From the NCBI GenBank assembly GCA_018881555.1, contig JACAXG010000065.1, positions 705,042 to 769,041 on the forward strand: DNA of 64,000 bases. The letters run 5' to 3'. A model generated the notes under the pieces. That model ran no database searches. It saw only the letters and a program-made list of their open reading frames with translations, and was not told where the DNA came from. Below are positions 33,558 to 46,124 of the stretch, one piece after another (within the stretch, counting starts at the first letter, position 1; every line of letters begins with the position of its first letter). The DNA is from Amblyornis subalaris. Lineage: Eukaryota > Chordata > Aves > Passeriformes > Ptilonorhynchidae. The translations under genes were made by a program, and so were the position numbers.

Positions 33558-36500
33558 GTAAGTTTCAAGGCAGCATAATTCTAGGATTTAAAGGGAAGAT
33601 GTTAGGGTAGAGATGTCTGTTTCGAAGAATACCTCAAGGACTTATATTTATTTATGCTGTATAAAAGCAGCAGTTCTTTATGAATCAGTGACACATATGA
33701 AAAGTGCTCTGTTATGGAAATTAGCATGGGAATCAGATGGAATTCAAGTGAGCTTGTATAATTAGTATTTTAACATTTGTTATTTTTCAAAGGAAGAATT
33801 TTCAAAACTGAAACTTTCAAATGTTTCCATTAAAATAAATTCTANATTATCTTGGGAATATACAAATCTCTTTTAAAATGTTACTGTTTTAATGTGGAAG
33901 CTAAACTAGTTCAGGTAATAGGAAGGAAAAAATTCTAGAGTTTAATCACAGTGTATAAGCCATCANACATAAAGCGAAACTACAGAAACAGTACGAAATA
34001 TCTCCCTAAAACTGCATTGAGAAAATTGTCACTGATCATTTCTTCGGCAAGAAAAAATTTGGAAAGGGGATCAGCCTGTTTAGAATTTTGCATGCATAAA
34101 GGATATGTTTTGCCATAAAAATAGTATCTAATGCAAAAAGCAATAAAAAAAATTGTTGGACACAGTAATTCTCTGTCCTTGCCCTGGTAGATACCCAGGG
34201 GGCAGTTCCTTGTTCACATATGCTAGAGAATAAATCAGTCCGAAGAAGTAGGACTTCTATGCATTAGGAAACATTCCCATTGGAAATTCATGTACATTTT
34301 AATATAAATGAACATTTGTCATTTAGAAAGCTTAAACCCCCCATAACTGTTCCCTACCCACCATTTATGTATAATGCCTTTGTTAGTCTGTCAGCCAATC
34401 TTTAGAATTTTTTTCCTATTATTGCAGAGGCCACTCTTGCAAGGATTATAACATATGACAAATATGGAAAGATAAGAGATTTTGGTATTTACTCTAAAGC
34501 TTATGTCAGCTTTCCTGCTCTTTGAAGCATAAACCTCTTTTTGAATTGTATCCAAATAGCCAGACATCTTGTGTGAAAAATGTCTTACTATGCAAAGGTC
34601 TGTGAGATGACCATGGAATTCAAAGGGTATCCTGTCCTTTGGGAACTTCTGGAAAGAAAAGAAGTCTCGTTTCAGCTTAGCATAGTTGTTTGAAATTAGT
34701 CTGTAAGCCTTTTCCCAATTTTGCTGTCATTTTATTTAGAAACAATGTTGCAGTCACGTTATGCATTTTTAGCCTGACTAGCAAACTGAAGCTACTGAAA
34801 GGTAGTCTGCTACAGTGAGACATAAGACAGTGGGCTACATCCGGAGATTTCATTCACATCAGATCATTATCTTGTTACCTTGACAATGCAAGTAACTTTA
34901 AGAAGCAGAAAAGTTAAGCATATGCCTTCACTATGCCAAGGACCAGAGTTTACTCCGCTATATTGAATCCTCCAACAGTGTAGGATATGGATGTTAAATG
35001 GAACCATTACTAAAGATACTTTTTGAATACTGGATGTAGTCTTTACTGTGGATGTTGCTTAATAACATTTGATAACAAATGTCAGATGTGTTAGAAAGAG
35101 GAGAAAGTCATCATAACAAATTGGTTCACTGATTTGTTTCAGTTCTTTTTCCATTCAGGAATTATATGTGATTTGACTGCAATTTTCTAAAATTTATCCT
35201 TATCTGTGGAACAGGGTTTGTGAATTATTCTTGATCTGTAACTCATTTACCGGCAATTAGCTGGAAGAAATATGCATTTTAATTCCTTGATTAAAGATGT
35301 GGCTGCTCCATTTAAGGGTCAGCACAATGGCTAAAATTCAAGTAATGCCAAAACCATCCCAAACAGGCCCCAGATGAATGGTACAGCAAGACATACAGCA
35401 CAAGACATACATTTGACTCTGAAGTGTCTATGCAGGAATACAAGTGCAGTTTGAAAGTCTGTAAGCTTTTTGCAATACATACGTAAAACTTCCTGCTTCA
35501 ATGTATTTTTGCTAGTAAAATGATTTCTAGAAAGAAAAGAGGTGGGAAAGGGGCAGAAAAAGATAAAAATATGCAAAGATGGGTTAAAAAAAAGTTCTGA
35601 AAAGTAAAATTACTATTTCTTTTCAGTATTTTTCCAAGCTGACTTAGTCCAAAACATTTGGTATCTGATGCCTGGTAAGACTAAATGTGATAACCTTGAG
35701 GTTTCTACTGTCAACAGAGGTCTTTTCATCTTAATTCAACATGAATCAAGAAACCATACAATAGGGAATATCATACAAAATTGTCTATTCTATGTCTTCA
35801 CTGGTGAATAACTGTTCTCTGGAATACCTGAAATAATGACCAAGAATGGGTATACCACTGGCTTCATCTACAACATGCCAGAAAAAAAAAAAATCTATGT
35901 TATTTTAACAGCAGTATATGCAAACCTGATCTATTTAGCATTACTCTGAAATCTTTGAATACAACATTAAGAAAAATGGGACTGTGCAATCTTATGTTGA
36001 CAATCCTTCCAGAAAAGGTGATACATGAGAGAAAGGGAAAACACAGTTACCCCATGTCAACAGAATTAAGGAAACAATGTCTTGTGCTTTAACTTGGAGG
36101 AAAGAGAAGTTCTCTAGCCTTCATCATCCAAGTTAGATTAGGCACAATCTTATGAGCAGTAGTAAAGTCTGAGGAGAAGTAAAAGCACTAGCTCCCATAA
36201 AAGGGAAAAGTTTCAGTGAACTCTGTAGTCTTGGGTCAGGAATTAGCAGACTGACCACATTCTGCCTGGGCTAAACAAGTCCTCAAAATGAGAGCAAAAC
36301 AATCATTCTCAAATTTGTGGCCAAATTCCAGATGCCCTAGCAATGACTTTAGTATCAGGTCTAGAGAGAATGTATCTCTGAGGAAGAGAAGTTTTCAAGT
36401 TTTATTCACTCCGTTTTGTCTAGTGCCTGCATCAGTCCATAGAATTGAAATTATTGTGAACACATTTAATTTAATAAAAAAAATATAGCTCTATAGGATT

Positions 36501-39423
36501 CTAACTCCAGGGAAATTCTGGCATGTTTACTCATTTCTGTTGAGAAGTATCAGTCAATTTTTAAAACTACAGAAGTATCTTCATTTTTATGGTCCTTCTT
36601 TTTCTCTACCATTTATGCCATTGTGAATTACATTCCCATTTGAAATGCATGCTACATAGCTAATTTATCGTCATTGTGATGCTGTTTTACCTTTTGATTG
36701 TTCTAACACAGACTATGAGCAAATTATTCATATGACCTTTTCTTTATGTCTGTTAAAACTCTTTACTAATTACGAATTCATTGTCAAGACTTTTATGACA
36801 ATATTGTTCAACATGGAAAGCTAAATATATTTATGGTTCAGCTGATGATTTTGAATGCCAGTAGTTGGTAGGAGCAGAGTCATGGGGATTTGATTGCTAC
36901 CCTGACTTTTCAGAAGTGATTGGTGCCAATATTTACTGGGTAACTAACTTTGCTAATACTGGGGCAATAGTTAGGAGGTTTTGTTTGGATTGTTATTTAC
37001 TGGTAAGACAAATGCGGAAAGGTGATCAGAATTTTATCCATAACAAATTAAATTTTTCTCAGCTAGACATGGCTTGGCATTCAGGTGCTTCTCAAAACTG
37101 TTATTCATGTTTATTCCCTGATAAACCAAGAAAGGTTATCTTCTAGCACAAAGGATAAAAAGGGTCAAAGGGAAGAAATTGTAACACAACAATAATGAAT
37201 CTCTGGTGATCCCAGAAATAGTAACTGCTTCTGCAAAAAACACCTCTCACACAAAGAAGGGGCCTGAAAATATGTCATTTTGCTGCCTGGTTTTTCTCCT
37301 GCGTACCATGAGTTGTACCAAGGTTGTAAATACAAGCATGAACTCAGAGGATGGAAAACAACAACTGAGTCCTTTGCATGCTAAAAGCTTTCCATAGACT
37401 AGGCCATCATCAGGTTTTTCATTATTCTACAGAACCACTGGCTGTTCCCAGTGACAGCCAGCACCCTCTTTGGCTCTCACCTTTCTGATTCATGACATTT
37501 CACAATATAAGCAAGCTTGTTTTGGTAGGTTTTGTAGCTCCTATTGAGATCTGAACAGTTTGATAAAACAGCAATTGCCCTTAGCGGGGAAAGCTTGAAA
37601 CAATCGTGACCCATTTCTCCAACACAAAAAGCAGATGTAAAATACATGACATCTCCTGAAAAATCGGATAGGTAAGAAAATTGCATCAAATATACAGTTA
37701 ATTGTTGATATATTCCCAAAATGTGTAAAGAAAGAAGAAGTTTCTCAGATGTCATCACTATAATTCTCAGAACTTATAAGGAAAATATGTCTTTATTTCT
37801 TTTATTTCTCTGTGAATACTGCTAAACTTTATGTAGTGTTTAGAGCCCAGTAGGTACATTTTTGTCCATTTGAAATCAATTTCACTTTGGTAGACCCAAA
37901 TATTTTATATCAGTAAGGCAAGGCTGAAGTATATTCTTCTGCTTATTTGAAGCACTATGCTCTACATTTATAACCTCAGACTGGTATTTTAAAATCTTAT
38001 CTAAATGATTGACAATGACACATTTTTGTCACTGTATAATTGCATTCTGAAAAAAATATTGGCTTTCCCAATACAGGTTTTTTCTATTTTGCCTGAGAAC
38101 TTTAGACAAGTCTCTATTTATGTGCATGTGCCTGTCTGCTGCCTGTCTGTGAAGGGAAATTACAAATTTTTGAATATTCTGAAACTGCTTAGGATGCCAT
38201 ATGTTTCTTTGTCTGCATACTATTTTAGTTTCAGTAAAAGAAGCAATTACAAGTATATTTCTAGATCTAAGTATCTAAAAATTAAGGCATAGTTTTAATT
38301 TTACAATTCAAGGAAGAATTTCAATTAAAATCATTATTGTTCTTCATTTTTGTACGTAAGGACACCTCATAAAAACACTGCTAATATTTAAGAAATAATT
38401 TTAGTTAACAGCAAATTGCCCAGAGGAATTGTACAGGTATGGGTACACTGAAAGATTGCCTTATCAAAATTATGCACTTCATTTTGGGAAAGGATAAAAG
38501 TCCTTTAAAATTATTTTTTCAAATGAAAATGTACATGTGAATGCATAGTGATTTTTTTTGAATGCTCTTCTTTTCAAGTATTTTGAAGAAAAGGGGGAAG
38601 TGATCATGCAGCCGTGTTTCTATTTTGTCATCAGAATTCGAAGTCTTTTTCTTCTTATAATTATTTTAATTAAATATAATGAGTTATGATGTGTTTACAT
38701 TGACATGCAGAATGCTTTAGGAGACCTTTTCTATGCACCATATAGTAGTTTTCCATGGTCTCTCACAGGAACGCCTTTTTCCATGGTTGAGTCTTTCAGA
38801 GAATCTAGTCATTTTGCAGATGTGAGGCTAATTGACTGAGCAGTGTTTAAGGACTTCTGTTAATTGTTGTTGCATAAATGTATGCATATTTATTTAAGCA
38901 CTAGTTGGAAAATGTTAATGATTTTTCTTATTTAGCCAATATTAAGCTGACAGGTAAACCACAAACCCTTTAGTGAGTGCACAAACACTTGTGCTGCATC
39001 TTTTCTCTCTATGCCTTTTCTATTCTTCTCAAGGTCATAACATTCTCCACTTATATTTCTTGCTGTATTTATTCTGGTTCAGATGGCCACTCCACTGCAC
39101 TTGTTCTGATTCTCTGAGCAGTAAGATGGCTGCAACTGTAATCCGTGTATTTTTTTTCTCTGGTCTGCAGCCTTGTTTATCACTTGTTTTGCTCTTCTGT
39201 GTCTCCCCCATATCCCCATCCCTTGTCTCCAGCTCCTTCCCAAGCACACTTGTACTTACTCCTGACAGGGTACACCTTATAAAAAGCAAGTTTCCATTAT
39301 GTTAATTTCAGAGTTAAAACTGAGGCTATAAGAAAGCCCTCATAGTAGTAAAGAGAAAAAATTGCTATTCTTTCAGCATCCATGAAAATCATAAATTCAG
39401 CAGCCCACTGCTTTCCCCTGTAA

Positions 39424-39438
39424 GCACTAGATGGCAGC
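39424..39438 (+). promoter_or_regulatory. CTCF-like motif
   Basis: GCACTAGATGGCAGC fits the CTCF core (CCASYAGRKGGCRS) at all but the first position. The flanks are slightly GC-richer than average. Motif matches alone do not show occupancy. Confidence 0.4.
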
Positions 39439-40169
39439 ATGGATCACTGCTGCATTGCATCAGGAGCAGAACATGTTAGGAATAAAACTGCAGCAAGGCT
39501 TTAAATGAGGATTTTAATTGAGGAGGGAAAAGCTTCATTATGGATGAGCTTCATTTTCACTAAAATTAGTTTCAAAACTCTCGTTGTCTTTATAGAGAGA
39601 GACTAAGCCACAATGCTGAATATCAAGCCCAGTCCCCCACTATCTAAGGCAGCCACATCTATTATCTATTCCACGTTAAAATGACAGGCACTCTTTTTCT
39701 TCCGTGGCTTTTCATGAAAGGTTGTTCCATCCTGTCTCCCGTATTTAATGAACTTGTATCTGAAAAATGCACTTAAATGCAACTTTATTGCTAGCCTAAT
39801 GAAAATTCATGTCACAATTGCCCCAAGAACAAGGAACGGTAAGATACAAAGATGAACATGGATAATACATAAAAGTGAAATGATCTAAGGGTGAGTTATA
39901 TGTCTGGTCAGATTCTTTTCTATACCATTCCTCTTATTCTGAACAGACTATGAACAGTGGTTGAAGATGATGTCTTGCATCAAAACACTTGCTTACTTTT
40001 CTTTGCTGCAAGACAACTATTCTGAGTGCTCCTACTCAGAAATTAAAATCAGTTCTCACAAGGGAAGAATGCAGGAGAAGGGGGCAGGTGATTCTGTTGA
40101 ATCACCTAGAATCATATAGTAAATTGATGTGTATAATTTCATTTAAGCAAAAGTGCATCTCAGACAAAA

Positions 40170-40330
40170 GAGACATAGAACAATGTAGGTTGAAAGGCAT
40201 ATCCAGAGGCCATCTAGTCCAATTATGTGTTGAAAGCAGGACTAATTTTGATATGAGATCAGTTTGCTCAGAGCCTTGTCAAGACAAGTTCTTAAAATCT
40301 CCAGGAATTTGTATTCCATAGGCTCTTTGA
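40170..40330 (-). mobile_element. CR1 3' fragment, minus orientation
   Basis: Read on the plus strand the order is the reverse complement of a CR1 3' end: 'aggttgaaaggcatatcc', 'catctagtccaat', 'gaaagcaggacta', 'aatctccaggaattt'. It keeps only the last 160 bases or so of the element and meets a plus-oriented CR1 piece across an A-rich joint at 40330-40342. Confidence 0.85.
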
Positions 40331-40342
40331 AAAAAAAAAAGA

Positions 40343-40585
40343 GAAAATCAGCAGAAACTGATGCACAGGAAGCTCCGCATGAATATGAGAAAGAACTTCT
40401 TTACTGTTCAGACTGTGCACTGGAACAGGTTGCCTAGGGAGGTTGTGGAGTCTCCACACTGAAGATATTCATGAACTGTCTGTCCTATGCCATGTGCTCT
40501 AGGATGTCCCTGCTCAAGCAGAGAGGTTGGACCAGATGACCCACTGTGGTCCCTTCCAACCTGACCCATTCTGTGATTCTGTGAA
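40343..40585 (+). mobile_element. CR1 3' fragment, plus orientation
   Basis: It runs from 'gaaactgatgcacaggaag' through 'aacaggttgcctagggagg', 'ttgtggagtctccac', 'tgctcaagcagagaggttgg' and 'gtcccttccaacctga', and ends in 'ttctgtgattctgtgaa', two copies of the CR1 terminal octamer type. This is a standard 5'-truncated CR1 insertion. The minus-strand frame at 40485-40736 is antisense to it. Confidence 0.93.
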
Positions 40586-43500
40586 CAAGAGGGCAGATGA
40601 AGATAAGAAACAGAGAATGGGTCAAATGTATCTCAGTCCAGCAAGGTGAAAATAGTCTTACTCGCACTGGGGGCATGTGTGCACATATATGTGTACACAC
40701 GTGGATTTGAAGCTGGGGCAGGGGAGAGGGGAGCATCTACACTTACCAGACATCACTGTCTCTCTGGAGGAGTCTCTCCAAAATGAAAATTCGGAATAGT
40801 GTATCTTTCTTCCCTTGCAGAGTTAGAAAGGGCATACGTCTTTTATCTGTCTATTCCTGTGGCAGAAACCTTGTTTNATAAAAACCAAACTTCTGCTAGC
40901 TGAAAAACTTCAGAACAAATCTCAGCTTTTGTCCATATATATCTCCCTCTGCTCCATTTTCCAATAAAAAAGATCAGTCCCAAGACTTTTACTAGTAATG
41001 GTCATCCTTTCTGTTCTAAAAGGCTCTAAGTTGGATACATTCCTTACCTTCTCTGTTGCTTTCTTCATCTGACTTATGAAGAGCTATGCTAAAAATATCT
41101 CCAGTTACTTCTTTTTCAGCCTCCATATACTAAAGTCAAATAAGAACTTCTGGTCCTAAGTAGGTTAGCTGAGATGCTGGAATAAATGGAGGGGATCTAC
41201 ATTTATTTGAAAAAACAAATTAAAAAAATCACTGTAAAATGAGCAAACTGGAAAAAAAAAAAAAAGAAAAAAGAGACAAGAAGATAAGTCACTGATATGT
41301 AAGTAACAGAATGGGCTCTGTCCTTTTGTTTGCTACTGTATGATATTACAATGGACAAGATACAATATTAATGTTAAATGCAAGATAAACTATATTTCTA
41401 GTGCTTGAAAATGCATATTTTTAATTTCCCAATGGGCACACTGCTTTCTTCTTGATAAGTTCCAAAACTTTCTCCACTTATGGAGAAAAGAACTTGTATC
41501 TTAAATTCAAATATCTCAGATTCATAAAGATGTGAGTAATATGAGTCCAGTGTACTCAGCAGAAACATTGCAATTGAATTGAAGCAATCAGCTGATGAAA
41601 TAAAATTCCTAAAAAAGCTTGGCAGGTACAAATCAGCACGACTTACAGATTTAACTACAGTCAAGCAAGCATATGTTAAATACAATGTAAAGGAAAAGTT
41701 TCTGTCCTTTTACTGCTGAAATACCAAACTAAACAGAGATCTATTGGTTAATATAGTGAAATGAATGAAAAGCTGATATTCTTCAGGAATAATTTTGTTA
41801 ATAACAGTTTCTGACAATTTGCTTTACTGCTAGAGCATGCACAAAGTCCTCCAACATCACAAGCATAGTGATCCTCAGTTTCAATTCCAAACCATATTTG
41901 TTTCATTTAAAGCATAATTTAAATGTCAGAAAGAACTAAGATCAGGTATAGAAAGGAAAGCAAAGAATTTGCCAGAGAAATACGGTTCAAGGTATTTGGT
42001 TTTTCTTCTCTAAAACACATAAAGGACAGAGAAATCAGTAAAGTGACTCTCAGAAGGAATAGAAAAAAAATTGACATTTAATATTTTAGTAAATAAGAAT
42101 TGTTTGTGTGTATATTTATTGACAGAGAACACAATCATTTTCATGAACTGATAGAGGATAGGATTAGGATTCAAACAGAAGAATGTGTATTTCAAGTGGA
42201 TAAAATTCTGGAGAAGTAAAAAACATGATGAGTCCATAAAGCATCTTCTAGGTTTTGTTTTTTAAAGGTACACTAGAGTAGTATATAGGTGTAACTTTAG
42301 GAAAAAGGCAGGACTGTGACAACTGCTGAATACTACTACTGAGTTGAAATAATAACAAGGAAAGTGTTGAACAGCATCAGAATGTAAAAGAGGTCATGAG
42401 TTCCTAAGGCCCTGCAAGAGTAAACCTGAGCCTTGCAAGGCTTTACAGAGTAACAAAGAAAACAGGGGATTCTAAAAAGGATGAAAAAGATTACAATGTG
42501 TGAGATAAAAATGCGCTCTGCTAGTCCTGAGTGTGCTCCCTGTGAGCCAGGTCCTTTCAGAAACCCAGGGAGGGTACGATTAAGGGAGTGCAGCTCTGAT
42601 GGGAGTGCAGATGGGCTCTCTTTCCAAGCCATCTCCCTGACCAGAGCAACTTTGTGAGTACTCACAACTCATACTGAAGGCAAAATTTAGTAAATTACCC
42701 TCATTTTTAGTGGGTCAATCCTCTGTCAGTCAAAATTTTCAGTGAGCCTATATGCAGTTGAGATCTAGATCTTGAAATTTTGGATATTTTGCTAGTAATT
42801 TTGTCTAAAGTATAAGTGAGGAAAAAAATCTATTTCTAAAAATTCTGAAAGTGGCTGAAGTAGTACATTGACTCATTCTTTAATCATGTAGGTAGAAATG
42901 TGTACAAGAGGGATGTTTTTGAAAGCTGGAAAGTAATTAGTTCCTCATGTGAAAACTACAATAGTTCTTGTATATGAAAAAGTTTTCTGTTTTGTCTTCA
43001 TTAAATTTAGACTTCATCAGAGCACGTTTTTAAGCTAGTTTAATTCAAAATTTTAAAAACCCCAAAACCTAACATTCATAGACTATTATACTGTATACTA
43101 GGATGAATGCTCTCACAAATCCTTATTTTCACTTGGGTAACCTTATAAAATCAGCAGCAGAAATGTCCAAAGCTTAATTGGTGGAGAAACAAATATTTCA
43201 ATACCTGAGATTTCAAGATCAAAAATTTCGGCTTTTTACTTCCTCTGGTGCCCAGTAACATAGGTTTCATCAGAAGTATTGAACAGCAACACCGTGCTCT
43301 TGTATACATAGTAATTTAGGTCCTTTATTGTAACTTTTTGAGACACAGTCAGTCTGCTGCCTGTATTTTCCCTCTTTCTAAGCATACAACAATCTTTTGG
43401 TATTTGTATCTAATTTATGAGGAAGACACAGTTATTCTGTGAGCTTCCCTGTAGCGAGATTAAATAAATGAGCTTGCTGTTCCAGACACACTTTTTGGTT

Positions 43501-45653
43501 ATTTAACAGCATACAGCAGATAAAATATGAAGGCAAGAGTCAGAACAATAGTTCTCCATGTCCTACATCTTTTTGCTGGTGTCCAGTAACAGATGTTTAG
43601 GAAAAAAAGCATAGGGAAACAGGAATATAGAGATATTCCTTTTCTTTGGTATACCCTCCCAGCCTCTTGCAAACAGCACTGTAGATGCTCCCTAACCTGA
43701 TGGTCAAATTTGGACCACCTTGTTATATAGAGACTGACTGAGTACTGATTCCATTTCAAAATAAGGAAATAAATCTATTTTCTTATTCAGCAATACTTTT
43801 GGGTTCATTCACTAGAATGAGTTTCATGTTTTAATAGTGTAAACTATTACTATTATGTGAAAAATCCGTGTCTTCTGTTGAGTAGGATGACTTCTACTTC
43901 TTGTAAAACAAGTGATAGGCAGTAACTTTTTTTTACTTAGTTTACTTATTCTGTGCCATTCTTAAGAGATACCGGTATAATCCTTTGGACTTCTGAAGGC
44001 CAGGACTTCATTGCAAGAAAAAATGACAAGCAGTCTGAATGTGCTACAAAAGATTCTCAATTATTTATTGCAAATAGCATAACCTACATTATATTATGTC
44101 TCAGAGCAATAGAATAGGAGGCAATTCATATCCCCATCTTTGACATTGGCTGGATTGTCATTCAAAGTAATTTTCCTAGCTGGAAACCTACCCACTGAGA
44201 ATTTATTGTTTCACAATTCAATTGTGCAGAATCCTACCATAGAAAATACTACAGTAGCATTTCCTTGGATTCTCTTCAAGGTGTTTATCAAGACAGGGCA
44301 ATGCACCATATTTGAAGATTGCTAGGTAAACAAGGAATACTTTTCCATAAAATTTTTAAATTCACCTGTTTTATAAGTGATATTTTTAGCATTCTTTCTT
44401 ATTTTTTCATCCTATTTATTTTTATGATTCAGGGCTTGCTTTATTTTTTAAAATAACTCAGTAGCTCTGCCAATAAACAAAAATGCCAGGGAATATAACA
44501 GATTTGTTTGGCTGCATTTACTGTTTCAGGAAAACAGAATTACAGTTAAGAGACCAGAAAGCAACAATTTTGTGTAAACTGCAGTGGCCGATAACAGCTT
44601 TGGGATACTGAATAATCATGCATGATATGGCTGCAAAAATACAATGAAAGTAAGTATCATACCTTCAGACATGCACAAATTATCCATCTGTGTGGAAGAT
44701 TTTGGAGTAGTTTTGTAATATCACTGTCGTATAAGGTAACTCCTAAAAATAATAGCGTGCAAGGGTATTTGAAATTATTGGTTTACAGTTATAATTTTTA
44801 GTTATGAAACATTGTACATACTTCTTTTATTTGTATGGTAACCTCTAGAGTGAATGCCTGTTCCCTTCTTGGAAATAGTATTATGGATCTTTCAAACCTT
44901 GTTTTAGATGTAAGTAATCTAACCAAAAATAGTACTATATTGTCTTCAGGTCCATATTGAAATATTATTCTAAAAAAAAAAAAAGAATTTTATCTATTCT
45001 TAAAGCTTTCTTTGGTAAAATATTCTTCTAATGAGGGGTAAAAGCAGAATAAGCAAAAGTATTTTTTGTATATTTAACTAGAATGTCTATTCTTTGTCAG
45101 AGTATGGCATTTTTTATATTGTACCTATTATTTCTTAATCCTAAATAGTTTGTCTGTGTAAATAATTCTGGGTTTCCTACATTTAGATGAATATTAATAC
45201 TTAAACGCTAATTTGTATTTATTTAAATACATAAAAATATGTCCAATTACCTCCTCAGCTTTGCTTACGAGTTAGTGGGAGGTTGGTTTATTTTTTTGTG
45301 TAATTTATTAGGAAAATCCAGCGGTGGTTTAGCAGCTTTAGCTTTGCCCACTGGAGGGAGTGCCCGGGCATCTTTCTGCAATGTGAGGTAATGCCTCGTG
45401 CTCTGCTGGGGAAGTTTTTCTCTTTACAGGTTTAAGGTACAGAAATGAACTCTAAAAGTGTAAAAATACACGGATAGGTGAATAAAAATAAAAAAGAAAA
45501 AAAAACTAATGAAATGCTGATCTCCCTAAGTGCTAGACTTTCCAAAACAAGTGGAGAACCCAGGCCAATACAGATTAATAGACACCATTTAAATTTGTGA
45601 TTTCATTTCCCTCAATTAATAATGCCAGGTATTTGCTAAACAATTTTTCTAGT
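40586..45653. other. Unassigned AT-rich DNA
   Basis: No family or gene is recognised except a candidate exon at 45312-45387. A minus-strand frame of 109 codons at 42336-42665 has no motif I can name. A single N lies at 40877. Confidence 0.5.
45312..45387 (+). other. Candidate 76-bp exon, GC-rich island in AT-rich DNA
   Basis: A T-rich tract ending 'tttattag' precedes 45312, and 'GTAATG' follows the 'TGTGAG' at 45382-45387, a good donor. Two of three frames are open throughout. One reads Lys-Ser-Ser-Gly-Gly-Leu-Ala-Ala-Leu-Ala-Leu-Pro-Thr-Gly-Gly-Ser-Ala-Arg-Ala-Ser-Phe-Cys-Asn-Val. The GC content clearly exceeds that of both flanks. I do not recognise the peptide. It could be a coding exon of a large gene whose intron fills this window, a lncRNA exon, or a conserved non-coding island. 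Confidence 0.3.
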
Positions 45654-46124
45654 AGGAGGAAAAAGGGAAATGGAAAGGGAAAGGGAAAGGGAAAGGGAAA
45701 GGGAAAAGGAGAAAAAAGAAAAAGAAAAAATAAGAAAAAGGAAAAGAAGAAGAAAAAAGGAAAAGGAAAAGAGAAAGGAAAAGAGAAAGAAAAAGAGAAA
45801 GAAAAAGAAAAAGAAAGAAAAAAGAAAAAGAAAAAGAAAAAGAAAGAAAAAGAAAAAGAAAAAGAAAAAGAAAAAGAAAAAGAAAAAAAGAAAAAGAAAA
45901 AGAAAAAGAAAAAGAAANAAAAAGAAAAAGAAAAAGAAAAAGAAAAAGAAAAAGAAAAAGAAAAAGAAAAAGAAAAAGAAAAAGAAAAAAGTAAAAGAAA
46001 AAGAAAAAAGAAAAAAGTAAAAGAAAAAAGTAAAAGAAAAAAGTAAAAGAAAAAGAAAAAAGAAAAAAGAAAAAGAAAAAGAGAAAAAAGAAAAAAGAAA
46101 AAGAAAAAGAAAAAGAAGAAAAAG
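45654..46124 (+). repeat. Purine-rich microsatellite: (GGGAAA)n passing into (AAAAAG)n
   Basis: The plus strand is nearly all A and G for about 470 bases. It begins with GGGAAA units (about 45663-45710), passes through mixed GAAAA words and settles into AAAAAG units, with a few AGTAAA variants near 45990-46050 and one N at 45918. The lysine/glutamate-rich and phenylalanine/serine-rich frames in it are low-complexity artefacts. Confidence 0.97.

Larger units (their letters stand above)
31581..40169. other. Unassigned AT-rich DNA
   Basis: No gene or repeat family is recognised in 8.6 kb apart from a candidate exon (33458-33557) and a CTCF-like motif (39424-39438), listed separately. Single Ns lie at 33845 and 33966. 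The frame at 36865-37146 (93 codons) has no recognised motif. Confidence 0.5.

Noticed and set aside
39989..40321. 110-codon plus-strand frame
   Set aside because: Its second half runs antisense through a minus-oriented CR1 3' end.
45349..45362. A second possible CTCF site in the candidate exon
   Set aside because: It matches the core at only about 11 of 14 positions, missing two of the strongly conserved ones.
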